Source of the DNA: SXVE01 sp036388895
GTDB lineage: Bacteria; Acidobacteriota; Blastocatellia; Pyrinomonadales; Pyrinomonadaceae
Length of the DNA stretch: 64,000 nucleotides
Assembly: GCA_036388895.1 (NCBI GenBank)
Contig: DASVQY010000005.1
Coordinates: 1-64,000 of the forward strand
Direction of reading: 5' to 3'
The translations under genes were made by a program, and so were the position numbers. The notes under the pieces are model-generated. The model was not told the origin of the DNA, searched no databases, and was given only the letters and a program-made list of their open reading frames with translations. The first letter of the stretch is position 1. The number at the start of each line of letters is the position of its first letter. This document shows, piece by piece, positions 27,481-34,848 of this stretch.

Positions 27481-27585
27481 GCCGCAGAAAACACGGAGAA
27501 AGAATTTTTGAATAAAAAGGAAGTTGAATATAAAAAAGTGTTTTTTACATTAAATTACCTCTGTGTTCTCTATGCGTTCTGCGGC
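27481..27585. repeat. CCGCAGAA word-type quasi-palindrome between hisF and hisIE
   Basis: GCCGCAGAAAACACGGAG (27481-27498) is mirrored by CTCTGTGTTCTC-TATGC-GTTCTGCGGC (27560-27585). The right side carries an extra word. It is the only sizeable gap inside the his operon, so it may affect hisIE expression or stability of the upstream message. Confidence 0.55.
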
Positions 27586-27593
27586 TCAAAACT

Positions 27594-28349
27594 TTAAATT
27601 CTCACTTCGATATTTTGCGAGCGCAAATACGTTTTCAAAGCAGGAATTTCAATCTCCCGAAAATGAAAAATGCTTGCGGCGAGCGCGGCGTCGGCTTTTC
27701 CTTTTTGGAAAACTTCCGTGAAGTGTTCCATTTTTCCCGCGCCGCCCGAAGCGATGACCGGAACATTTACCGATTCGGAAATCGCGCGCGTCAATTCGAT
27801 TTCGTAACCGTTTTTCGTGCCATCGGCGTTCATTGAAGTCAGAAGAATTTCGCCCGCGCCCGAATCAACGCCGCGTTTCGCCCATTCGACTGCGCTCAAA
27901 TCGGTTTCAACTCTTCCGCCGTTTAAGAAAACCTTCCAAACGCCGTCAACCTTTTTCGCGTCTATCGCCAAAACGACGCATTGCGAGCCGAAATTTTTCG
28001 CCGCGTCCGAGAGAATCTGCGGCTTTTTAACGGCGGAAGTGTTTATCGAAACTTTGTCGGCGCCGGAGTTTAATAATATTTCAATGTCTTCAATCGTGTT
28101 TATTCCGCCGCCGACGGTAAACGGAATGTTTATTTCTCGCGCCACTTTTGCGACCAACTCGCTCAAAGTTTTCCGTTTTTCGTTTGTTGCGGTGATGTCG
28201 AGAAAAACGAGCTCGTCAGCGCCTTGCTCGCTGTAAAGTTTTGCCAGTTCGACCGAATCGCCCGCGTCGCGCAGATTAACGAAATTAGTGCCTTTAACCG
28301 TTCTTCCGTTTTTAACGTCGAGACACGGAACAATTCTTTTAGCTAACAT
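27594..28349 (-). CDS. hisF: Imidazole glycerol phosphate synthase, cyclase subunit
   Basis: 251 residues, (beta/alpha)8 barrel. LAKRIVPCLDVKNGRTVKGTNF holds the catalytic Asp, EQGADELVFLDITAT follows, and SGADKVSINTSAV and the second-half phosphate site ASGGAGKMEHF close the active site; the later catalytic Asp is in TSMNADGTKNG-type loop. It uses ammonia from HisH to make IGP and AICAR. Overlaps hisA by 11 bases. Confidence 0.96.
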   Translation of the reverse strand: MLAKRIVPCLDVKNGRTVKGTNFVNLRDAGDSVELAKLYSEQGADELVFLDITATNEKRKTLSELVAKVAREINIPFTVGGGINTIEDIEILLNSGADKVSINTSAVKKPQILSDAAKNFGSQCVVLAIDAKKVDGVWKVFLNGGRVETDLSAVEWAKRGVDSGAGEILLTSMNADGTKNGYEIELTRAISESVNVPVIASGGAGKMEHFTEVFQKGKADAALAASIFHFREIEIPALKTYLRSQNIEVRI

Positions 28350-29058
28350 CTTTTAATTCCTGAAGCGAGATTTTTCCTTCATAAATGGCTTTGCCGACGA
28401 TAACGCCGGAACATCCGATTTCGTCGAGCTGGCGAATATCTTCAATCGAACTGACGCCGCCCGACGCGATCAGTTTTAATTCCGGCAAATGCGATAAAAT
28501 TCGCCGGTAAAGCTCGTTTGCAGAACCCTGCAAAAGCCCGTCTTTTGAAATGTCGGTACAGAAAACCTGCGTAGCGCCTTTCGCGTAATAATTTTCTAAA
28601 AAAGGTACGATTTCCAGTTCGGTCGCCGTTTGCCAGCCGTTTATCGCTAGTTTTTCGGCGCGCACGTCTGCTCCGAGCAGAATTTTTTCGCTGCCGTATT
28701 TTTCAATCCAATCGAAAAATAAAACCGGCGCTTTAACGGCGACGCTTCCGATGCTCGCCAAAGCCGCGCCGCTGTCGAACACCGATTGAATGTCATCGTT
28801 TGTTTTTATTCCGCCGCCGAAATCTATTTTCAAGTTCGTTTCTCGCGCAATCGTTTCCAGCACTTTCAGATTCGTCACTTTCCCATTTTTCGCGCCGTCC
28901 AGATCAACTATGTGCAAACGACGCAAGCCGAATGCTTCGTATTGTTTGGCGACTTCCGAGGGATTGTCGTCGTATATTTTTTTTCGCGCGAAATCGCCCT
29001 GCGACAAACGCACGCATTTGCCGTCAATCAAATCAATCGCGGGAATTATTTCAATCAT
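28339..29058 (-). CDS. hisA: ProFAR isomerase
   Basis: 239 residues. It opens MIEIIPAIDLIDGKCVRLSQGDF with the catalytic Asp and continues with HIVDLDGAKNGKVTN, VDFGGGIKTN-type phosphate loop (KIDFGGGIKTNDD) and ASGGVSSIEDI. It isomerises the aminoaldose ProFAR to the ketose PRFAR, the HisFH substrate. Overlaps hisH by four bases and hisF by 11, pointing to coupled translation. Confidence 0.96.
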   Translation of the reverse strand: MIEIIPAIDLIDGKCVRLSQGDFARKKIYDDNPSEVAKQYEAFGLRRLHIVDLDGAKNGKVTNLKVLETIARETNLKIDFGGGIKTNDDIQSVFDSGAALASIGSVAVKAPVLFFDWIEKYGSEKILLGADVRAEKLAINGWQTATELEIVPFLENYYAKGATQVFCTDISKDGLLQGSANELYRRILSHLPELKLIASGGVSSIEDIRQLDEIGCSGVIVGKAIYEGKISLQELKDVS

Positions 29059-29639
29059 AATATAAGAAAATTATTCAAAATTCGCTCGCCGACGGCGCCG
29101 GATTTTTCCGTGTGAAACTGCACGGCATAAAAGTTTCTATGATTCACCGCCGCACTGAAATTCAGCCCGTAATCAGCCGCCGCAATCGTCTCCGCTCCGC
29201 TTTCGACGTAAAAGCTGTGAACGAAATAAACGAAGGAGTTTTCGGGTATTCCGGCGAAAAGCGGCGATTTCAGATCGTGAATATTATTCCAGCCGATTTG
29301 CGGAATTTTCAATTCGCCGGTCTCGAATTTTCGCACTGCATAAGGCAGAATTCCCAAACATTCGGTCGAATTTTCTTCCGAGAAATCGCACAAAAGCTGC
29401 ATTCCGAGACAAACCCCGAAAACCGGCTGCGTTAAATCTTTGATAACCGCATCCAGATTTCGCTCTTTCAAATAACGCATCGCGCTCGACGCTTCGCCGA
29501 CGCCCGGAAAGATGACTTTATCCGCCGAACGCAGAGTTTCCGCGTCCTCTGTTAAAATCGGTTCAACTCCGAGACGATTGAGCGCATTTTTCACCGATTC
29601 GACATTTCCGGCGTTGTATTTTACTATCGCGACTTTCAT
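29055..29639 (-). CDS. hisH: Imidazole glycerol phosphate synthase, glutamine amidotransferase subunit
   Basis: 194 residues. A class I amidotransferase with nucleophile Cys in VFGVCLGMQLL and the His/Glu pair in AVQFHTEKSG. It starts VAIVKYNAGNVESVKNAL, typical of HisH. It supplies ammonia to HisF. Upstream it is separated from hisB by 111 bp holding repeated words. Confidence 0.96.
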   Translation of the reverse strand: MKVAIVKYNAGNVESVKNALNRLGVEPILTEDAETLRSADKVIFPGVGEASSAMRYLKERNLDAVIKDLTQPVFGVCLGMQLLCDFSEENSTECLGILPYAVRKFETGELKIPQIGWNNIHDLKSPLFAGIPENSFVYFVHSFYVESGAETIAAADYGLNFSAAVNHRNFYAVQFHTEKSGAVGERILNNFLIL

Positions 29640-29666
29640 AAATTGGTAAGAGATGTTACTTGGAAA

Positions 29667-29731
29667 TGTCAGATGCTAGTAAAAACAAGTTCTGGTTTCC
29701 GACACTGACATCTGACATCTAGCATCTGACA
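29667..29731. repeat. CTGACATCT words and inverted repeat between hisB and hisH
   Basis: TGTCAGATGCTAG (29667-29679) pairs perfectly with CTAGCATCTGACA (29719-29731). On the right side CTGACATCT occurs in immediate succession. Same style as the other word-type quasi-palindromes in this window. Confidence 0.7.
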
Positions 29732-29736
29732 TCTTT

Positions 29737-29764
29737 TCACAAACTTCCTTTCACAAACTTCCTT
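29737..29764. repeat. 14-bp tandem duplication over the hisB stop codon
   Basis: TCACAAACTTCCTT occurs twice in a row (29737-29750 and 29751-29764). On the minus strand each copy ends in TGA. The first one reached stops hisB, and the second copy is a spare just behind it. A recent slippage duplication is the simplest reading. Confidence 0.85.
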
Positions 29765-30854
29765 TCGTGCTCGGCAAATTCGTGTCGTCAATGTTTCTTT
29801 TCACAGCCATTTTTACGGCTCTGGCAAACGCTTTGAAAATCGCTTCGATTTTGTGATGTTCGTTTGTGCCTTCCGCTTTTATATTTAAATTACATTGCGC
29901 TTTGTCAGTAAAAGATTTAAAGAAATGAAAAAACATTTCGGTCGGCATTTTCCCGACCGTTTCGCGCTTGAATTCCGCGTCCCAGACGCACCAATTGCGA
30001 CCGCCGAAATCAATCGCCGCCTGCGCTAAACAATCGTCCATCGGCAAACAAAAACCGTAACGCTCCATTCCGCGTTTGTCGCTGAGAGCGAGATTGAAGG
30101 CTTCGCCTAAAGTCAGCGCAACATCTTCAACCGTGTGATGCTCGTCAATGTGCAAATCTCCGTTCGCTTCAATCTTTAAATCAATTCCGCCGTGGCGGGC
30201 AATTTGTTCGAGCATATGATCGAAAAATGAAATGCCGGTCGAAATTTCCGACTTTCCGTTTCCCTCCAAATTCAATTCCACGAAAATTTCGGTTTCATTA
30301 GTTTTCCTCTTGTGGAAAACTTTTCGCGGCGGCATTTTTAAGTATTCGTAAACGTCGCGCCAGCTTTCGGCGACGAAAACATTTTCGGTCTCATTCAAGT
30401 CAAAATTCTTGTTTTTTATAAAAATCGCTTTTGCATTTAAGTTTCGCGCTAATTGAACGTCCGTTTCGCGGTCGCCGATGACGAACGAATTTGTCAGATC
30501 GTAATCTTTTGAAAAATATTTCGTCAGCATTCCCGTGTTCGGTTTACGCGTCGGTTTGTTTTCGCGGGCGAATGAACGATCAATGAAGACCTCGGAAAAC
30601 ACGATTCCTTCGTTTTCGAGCGTTCGCAAAATAAAATTCTGCACCGGATGAAAAGCTTCTTCCGGGAAACTTTCGGTTCCGAGTCCGTCCTGATTGCTGA
30701 CCATTACGAGTTCGTAACGGGTTTCGCGCGCGATTTTGCCGAGATACGTGAAAACTTCGGGCAAAAATTCGAGCTTGGCGAAACTGTCGATTTGAAAATC
30801 TTCCGGTTCGCGTATCAAAGTTCCGTCGCGGTCTATAAATAAAACTTTTTTCAT
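29751..30854 (-). CDS. hisB: Bifunctional histidinol-phosphatase / imidazoleglycerol-phosphate dehydratase
   Basis: 367 residues. Residues 1-165 are a HAD phosphatase with FIDRDGTLI (DxD nucleophile), VMVSNQDG and FVIGDRETDVQLA. Residues 180-367 are the dehydratase, with FFDHMLEQIARHGGIDL, DEHHTVEDVALTLGEA and EGTNEHHKIEAIFKAFARA, including the manganese-binding His motifs. The zinc-loop cysteines of the enterobacterial HisB phosphatase are missing (ENKPTRKPNTGML instead), as in the Bacteroidota-type fused HisB. Steps catalysed are IGP to imidazoleacetol phosphate, and histidinol phosphate to histidinol. Confidence 0.95.
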   Translation of the reverse strand: MKKVLFIDRDGTLIREPEDFQIDSFAKLEFLPEVFTYLGKIARETRYELVMVSNQDGLGTESFPEEAFHPVQNFILRTLENEGIVFSEVFIDRSFARENKPTRKPNTGMLTKYFSKDYDLTNSFVIGDRETDVQLARNLNAKAIFIKNKNFDLNETENVFVAESWRDVYEYLKMPPRKVFHKRKTNETEIFVELNLEGNGKSEISTGISFFDHMLEQIARHGGIDLKIEANGDLHIDEHHTVEDVALTLGEAFNLALSDKRGMERYGFCLPMDDCLAQAAIDFGGRNWCVWDAEFKRETVGKMPTEMFFHFFKSFTDKAQCNLNIKAEGTNEHHKIEAIFKAFARAVKMAVKRNIDDTNLPSTKGSL

Positions 30855-30886
30855 ATTTAAATTCGGTGCAGAGAGCGCGAAAAATT

Positions 30887-31969
30887 TTACAAAGCGGATC
30901 GTTTGAGTAAAACTGTGTTCTCTGCGGCTAATTTTCCCAACGCTTTCAATAAACTTTCATTTTCCGGCGGCGTTCCGATTGTGATTCGCAAACATCCGGC
31001 GCACAGCTCGACGTTGTTTCGGTTGCGGACGACGATTTTTTCATCGAGCAAAAATTTGTAAATCAAATCGGCGTCAATGGTTTCAATTAAAACGAAATTC
31101 GCGTCGGTTGGATAAATACCTATAACGAAAGAATAATCGTTCAATCTTTCAATCAGTTTCTCGCGCTCGCGGATGATCTCGGCAATAATTTCCGAAACCT
31201 CCGATTCGTTTTCAAATGCCTTTAAAATCGCTTGCTGCGCGATTTGCGAAACGTTATACGGCGGTTTTACTTTGTTGAAAAGTTTAATTGTTTCTTGATT
31301 TGCAAACGCCAGACCGACGCGCAAACCGGCTAATCCCCAGGCTTTTGAAAATGTTTGCAGTACGACGAGATTCGGATAGTTGCCGATTTCTTCGACGAAA
31401 GACTTTTCGCGCGAAAAATGAATATAAGCCTCGTCAACGACGACAATTCCGCGAAAATCTTTTGTTAAATTCAAAACATCGCTGCGTTTGAATGAGTTGC
31501 CCGTCGGGTTATTCGGCGAGCAGATGAAAAGCAATTTGGTTTTTTCGTCAATCGCAGCTTTTATCGCTTCGACGTTTAAACAAAAATCTTCGGTTAAATA
31601 AGCGCGTTTGATTTCGACATCGTTGATTTCCGCCGAAACTTCGTACATTCCGTAAGTCGGCGGGCAAATGACGATATTATCAATTTGCGGGCGGCAAAAA
31701 ATGCGAAACAATAAATCAATCGCTTCGTCGCTGCCGTTTCCGATAAAGATTTCCTCCGGTTCGACGTTGTTTCGCTCGGCAATTTTTCGCTTTATTTCCG
31801 TTTGCAGCGGGTCGGGATAGCGATTGTAATTTTCCGTTAAAGGCGAACCGAAGCTGTTTTCGTTTGCGTCGAGAAAAATCCGCGCCGCGCCGCTGTATTC
31901 TTTTCGCGCCGAAGAATACGGCGTCAGGCGTTTGATGTTTTCCCGGATTATACTTTCTAAATTGAACAT
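30887..31969 (-). CDS. hisC: Histidinol-phosphate aminotransferase
   Basis: 360 residues, fold-type I PLP enzyme. It has DANENSFGSP, GSDEAIDLLFRIFC, CSPNNPTGN, VVDEAYIHF and the Schiff-base Lys in QTFSKAWGLAGLRVG. It converts imidazoleacetol phosphate to histidinol phosphate with glutamate. Lies 32 bp upstream of hisB and 65 bp after hisD. Confidence 0.95.
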   Translation of the reverse strand: MFNLESIIRENIKRLTPYSSARKEYSGAARIFLDANENSFGSPLTENYNRYPDPLQTEIKRKIAERNNVEPEEIFIGNGSDEAIDLLFRIFCRPQIDNIVICPPTYGMYEVSAEINDVEIKRAYLTEDFCLNVEAIKAAIDEKTKLLFICSPNNPTGNSFKRSDVLNLTKDFRGIVVVDEAYIHFSREKSFVEEIGNYPNLVVLQTFSKAWGLAGLRVGLAFANQETIKLFNKVKPPYNVSQIAQQAILKAFENESEVSEIIAEIIREREKLIERLNDYSFVIGIYPTDANFVLIETIDADLIYKFLLDEKIVVRNRNNVELCAGCLRITIGTPPENESLLKALGKLAAENTVLLKRSAL

Positions 31970-32034
31970 AAGATTTTTAGCGCCGAGTTACACAGAAAAA
32001 ACACGTCTAAGTGCAAAATACATTTCGTGTTTCT

Positions 32035-33357
32035 CTATTCTTCATTTCCTTTATTTGCGCGATCCGCAGCTAATTTCGCCAAACGAATCGAAACTGCATT
32101 TTTGTGCGCGTCCAAGCCTTCGGCTTCCGCCATACATTCGATAGTTCTGCTGAGATTTTTTATTCCGTCCTCGGTCAATTTTTGAAACGTGATTTTTTTC
32201 GTGAAACTGTCGAGCGAGACGCCGCTGTAATTTTTGGCGTAGCCGTTTGTCGGCAAAGTGTGATTCGTCCCGGAAGCGTAATCGCCAGCCGATTCGCACG
32301 AGTAATTGCCGATGAAAACCGAACCGGCATTGATGATTTTTTCCGCCGCCGCGTCGGCGTTTTCGGTCGCGATGATTAAATGCTCGGCGGCGTATTCATT
32401 TAAAAAATCTACCGCTTCATTAATATTTTCCATCAAAATCGCGGTCGAATTTTCCAGAGCTTTTTCGGCGATAGCTTTTCGCGGCAGTTCGGCAAGTTGT
32501 TTTTCGAGCTCGGTATTTGTCTCGGAAATAACATTCTCGCTGGTCGTAACCAGCATCGTCTGACTATCAACACCGTGTTCCGCCTGTGAGAGCAAATCAG
32601 CCGCAACGAACGCCGGAACGCAGCTTTCATCTGCCAAAACCGCGACTTCCGAAGGTCCGGCGGGCATATCAATCGCCGTTCCGGTTTTTGAAACCTGTTG
32701 TTTCGCCTCAGTTACGAACTGGTTGCCGGGACCGAAAATTTTATACACTTTTGGAACCGTTTCCGTTCCGTAAGCCATCGCGCCCACGGCTTGCGCGCCG
32801 CCGATTTTGAAAACTTTCGTTGCGCCGCAAAGTCTGGCTGCGTATAAAGTCACGGCGTTTATTTTGCCGTCGCGTCCGGGCGGTGAGCACACAATTATTT
32901 CTTTGCAGCCGGCGAGTTTCGCCGGAATCGCCAGCATTAAAACCGTCGAAAAAAGCGGCGCGGTTCCGGCGGGAACGTATAAACCGACTTTTTCAATCGG
33001 AACTGATTTTCGCCAGCAGTGTACGCCCGGAGTAGTTTCGATGATTTCAGATTTTACGGTTTGCGCCGCGTGAAATTTTTCGATGTTCGCTTTTGCCGTT
33101 TGGATAGCGTTTTTTAATTCTGCGGAAACATATTTTTCGGCTTCGGCGAATTCTTCTTCGGAAACAAGAAAATCATCGAGCTCGACTTTATCGAAATGCC
33201 GCGCGCAATGACGAAGCGCGCCGTCGCCGTGCGTTTTAACGTCCTGCAAAATATTGGAAACCGTTCTTTCCAGGAATTTCGTGTCAATTGTCGGGCGCGT
33301 TGAAATTTTTTCCCAATCTGCTTTTTTCGGATAACGAATAGTTTTCATATATTTCAT
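32035..33357 (-). CDS. hisD: Histidinol dehydrogenase
   Basis: 440 residues, NAD+- and zinc-dependent, last two steps to histidine. Motifs: RKSVPIEKVGLYVPAGTAPLFSTVLM, KIFGPGNQFVTEAK, IDMPAGPSEVAVLAD, LLSQAEHGVDSQ (metal and substrate residues) and SAGDYASGTNHTLPTNGYA. Start is uncertain between 33357 and the ATG three codons later. Gap to hisG is 20 bp. Confidence 0.96.
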   Translation of the reverse strand: MKYMKTIRYPKKADWEKISTRPTIDTKFLERTVSNILQDVKTHGDGALRHCARHFDKVELDDFLVSEEEFAEAEKYVSAELKNAIQTAKANIEKFHAAQTVKSEIIETTPGVHCWRKSVPIEKVGLYVPAGTAPLFSTVLMLAIPAKLAGCKEIIVCSPPGRDGKINAVTLYAARLCGATKVFKIGGAQAVGAMAYGTETVPKVYKIFGPGNQFVTEAKQQVSKTGTAIDMPAGPSEVAVLADESCVPAFVAADLLSQAEHGVDSQTMLVTTSENVISETNTELEKQLAELPRKAIAEKALENSTAILMENINEAVDFLNEYAAEHLIIATENADAAAEKIINAGSVFIGNYSCESAGDYASGTNHTLPTNGYAKNYSGVSLDSFTKKITFQKLTEDGIKNLSRTIECMAEAEGLDAHKNAVSIRLAKLAADRANKGNEE

Positions 33358-33377
33358 TAAAATCTAATACTTCACGT

Positions 33378-34238
33378 TTACTGAATCATCTGGTCAATTG
33401 ATGTAACTAGAATTCCTTCCGCGCCAGCGATTTTCAAGTTCTCGACGACTTCCCAGAAATCGTTTTCGTTTATTACCGAATGCACCGAACTCCAGCCGGT
33501 TTCGGCGAGCGGCATTACGGTCGGGCTTTTGATGCCGGGCAAAAGCGCGATTATTTTTTCTAAATTTTCGTTCGGCGCGTTCAGCAAAATGTATTTATTC
33601 TGCGTGGCGGCTTTCACGGATTTGATGCGAAACAGCAATTTTTCGAGAATTTTTCCCGGATTTTCATCGAGATTTTCTCGCGCGATTAACACAGCTTCCG
33701 AATTCATCACGGTTTCTACCTCGCGCAAGCCGTTTGTAAAAAGCGTGCTGCCCGAGCTTACAAGATCGCAAACCGCGTCCGCCAAACCGATTGACGGCGC
33801 GATTTCGACCGAGCCGCTGATCGTGTGAATGTCGGTGCGAACGGCGTTCGCCGCAAAAAAATCGCTTAAAATTTCCGGGTAGCTCGTCGCAATTCGTTTT
33901 CCTTCCAAATCTTTGACCGAACGATAAGAAAAGTTTTTCGGAACGGCGAGCGAGAGACGGCATTTGCCGAAACCGAGTTTTTCAATCGTTCGCACGTTTT
34001 TTTTCGCTTCGGCTAAAACGTTCTCGCCGACGATGCCGACATCGGCGACGCCGTCGGCGACGTATTCGGGAATATCGTCGTCGCGCAAAAAGTAGATTTC
34101 AAGCGGAAAGTTAACCGCTTCGGATTTCAATTTGCCGATGCCGCCGAAGCGAACGCCGCATTTTTTCAGCAGCGCGTTTGATTCTTCGCTCAGCCGACCG
34201 GATTTTTGCAGCGCGATTTTTAATTTTTTTTCGGTCAT
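33378..34238 (-). CDS. hisG: ATP phosphoribosyltransferase, long form
   Basis: First and committed step of histidine synthesis. 286 residues from the ATG at 34238 (MTEKKLKIALQKSGRLSEES). The open frame reaches further upstream, but through the attenuator region. Catalytic part: DDIPEYVADGVADVGIVGENVL and the PRPP loop region DAVCDLVSSGSTLFTNGLREVE. The C-terminal ACT-like regulatory domain (about 215-286, MPLAETGWSSVHSVINENDFWEVVENLKIAGAEGILV) makes it the HisZ-independent form, inhibited by histidine. It is thus controlled by feedback and, here, by the leader just upstream. Confidence 0.95.
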   Translation of the reverse strand: MTEKKLKIALQKSGRLSEESNALLKKCGVRFGGIGKLKSEAVNFPLEIYFLRDDDIPEYVADGVADVGIVGENVLAEAKKNVRTIEKLGFGKCRLSLAVPKNFSYRSVKDLEGKRIATSYPEILSDFFAANAVRTDIHTISGSVEIAPSIGLADAVCDLVSSGSTLFTNGLREVETVMNSEAVLIARENLDENPGKILEKLLFRIKSVKAATQNKYILLNAPNENLEKIIALLPGIKSPTVMPLAETGWSSVHSVINENDFWEVVENLKIAGAEGILVTSIDQMIQ

Positions 34239-34280
34239 ATTCTCAAGTAAAAATCTAATAAAAAAACAAACTGTAAACAC

Positions 34281-34309
34281 AAAAAAGAACCTGGAATTTT
34301 TCAAGGCTC
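34281..34309 (-). terminator. his attenuator terminator
   Basis: On the minus strand GAGCCTTGAA (34309-34300) pairs with TTCCAGGTTC (34296-34287), with one wobble and one mismatch, around a three-base AAA loop, and six T follow (34286-34281). It lies 41 bases after the leader-peptide stop and 42 before hisG. This is the classical place for an attenuator. The competing antiterminator pairing is not resolved. The leader coding region itself holds a TCACGCG / CGCGTGA hairpin that could be the pause stem. Confidence 0.75.
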
Positions 34310-34350
34310 GCGTTCGATGAAACTAATTTTTCAGTATTGATAAACGAAGA

Positions 34351-34416
34351 TTAGCTCACGCGATGATGAAAGCGCGCGTGATGATGCGGAAGAATTGCGG
34401 CGAATGCTGTTTTCAT
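34351..34416 (-). CDS. hisL: his operon leader peptide
   Basis: A 21-residue frame starting MKTAFAAIL and ending with TAA at 34353-34351. Its second half carries five histidines in two runs, PHHHAR then FHHRV, far above chance. It is followed at once by an intrinsic terminator and then hisG. This is the textbook layout for ribosome-stalling attenuation: scarcity of charged tRNA-His would stall translation at the His codons and favour an antiterminator. It is too short for routine gene calling. Coding is inferred from composition and position; no strong ribosome site is visible (GAAAAAAATG start context). Confidence 0.85.
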   Translation of the reverse strand: MKTAFAAILPHHHARFHHRVS

Positions 34417-34439
34417 TTTTTTCACAAATCTTTTCTATA

Positions 34440-34468
34440 TTTACAACACATCGAAACGGTTTTTGCAA
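34440..34468 (-). promoter_or_regulatory. Candidate his operon promoter
   Basis: Minus strand TTGCAA (34468-34463), 17-base spacer, TGTAAA (34445-34440), running into AATATA. It lies 24 bases upstream of the leader start codon. The match to a sigma-70-type promoter is fair; position supports it. Confidence 0.45.
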
Positions 34469-34511
34469 GCGGTCCCCAAAAAGTTTTATGCTGTAGATTC
34501 ATTTTCAATTT

Positions 34512-34733
34512 ATGGAAAATCAAACCCCGGACGAAATATTAAAAGAATTCGGCAAGCGCGTTCAGCGCTGCTACGGTTGTTTCATCGCTTATCATTTGAA
34601 GGATATGTACCTCGGCGAAGACGTGACTTTTTACTGCGAACACTGCAAAGACGACACGATGTTTCACTTTGACGATTTTTCGAAAATGCTCGACGTTTCA
34701 AAATTAAAGGAAGTCGTCGACGACCATCATTAA
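34512..34733 (+). CDS. Small zinc-ribbon-like protein, unknown function
   Basis: 73 residues, acidic. Two cysteine pairs, CYGC at about 20-23 and CEHC at about 43-46, are spaced as in a small zinc ribbon. The C-terminus ends in VVDDHH. It is transcribed divergently from the his operon, with only about 95 bp between the starts of this frame and the leader peptide. I do not recognise the family. Confidence 0.6.
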   Translation: MENQTPDEILKEFGKRVQRCYGCFIAYHLKDMYLGEDVTFYCEHCKDDTMFHFDDFSKMLDVSKLKEVVDDHH

Positions 34734-34848
34734 TCGAAAAGCAATTCGTAATCAGAAAAATTCGATGTAAGAAAGAACAAACGACCTGCGCATTTACCGA
34801 ACAACGCGGCGTTTTCACTTTCGCATCTGTTTCACTTAAGATTTAGAT

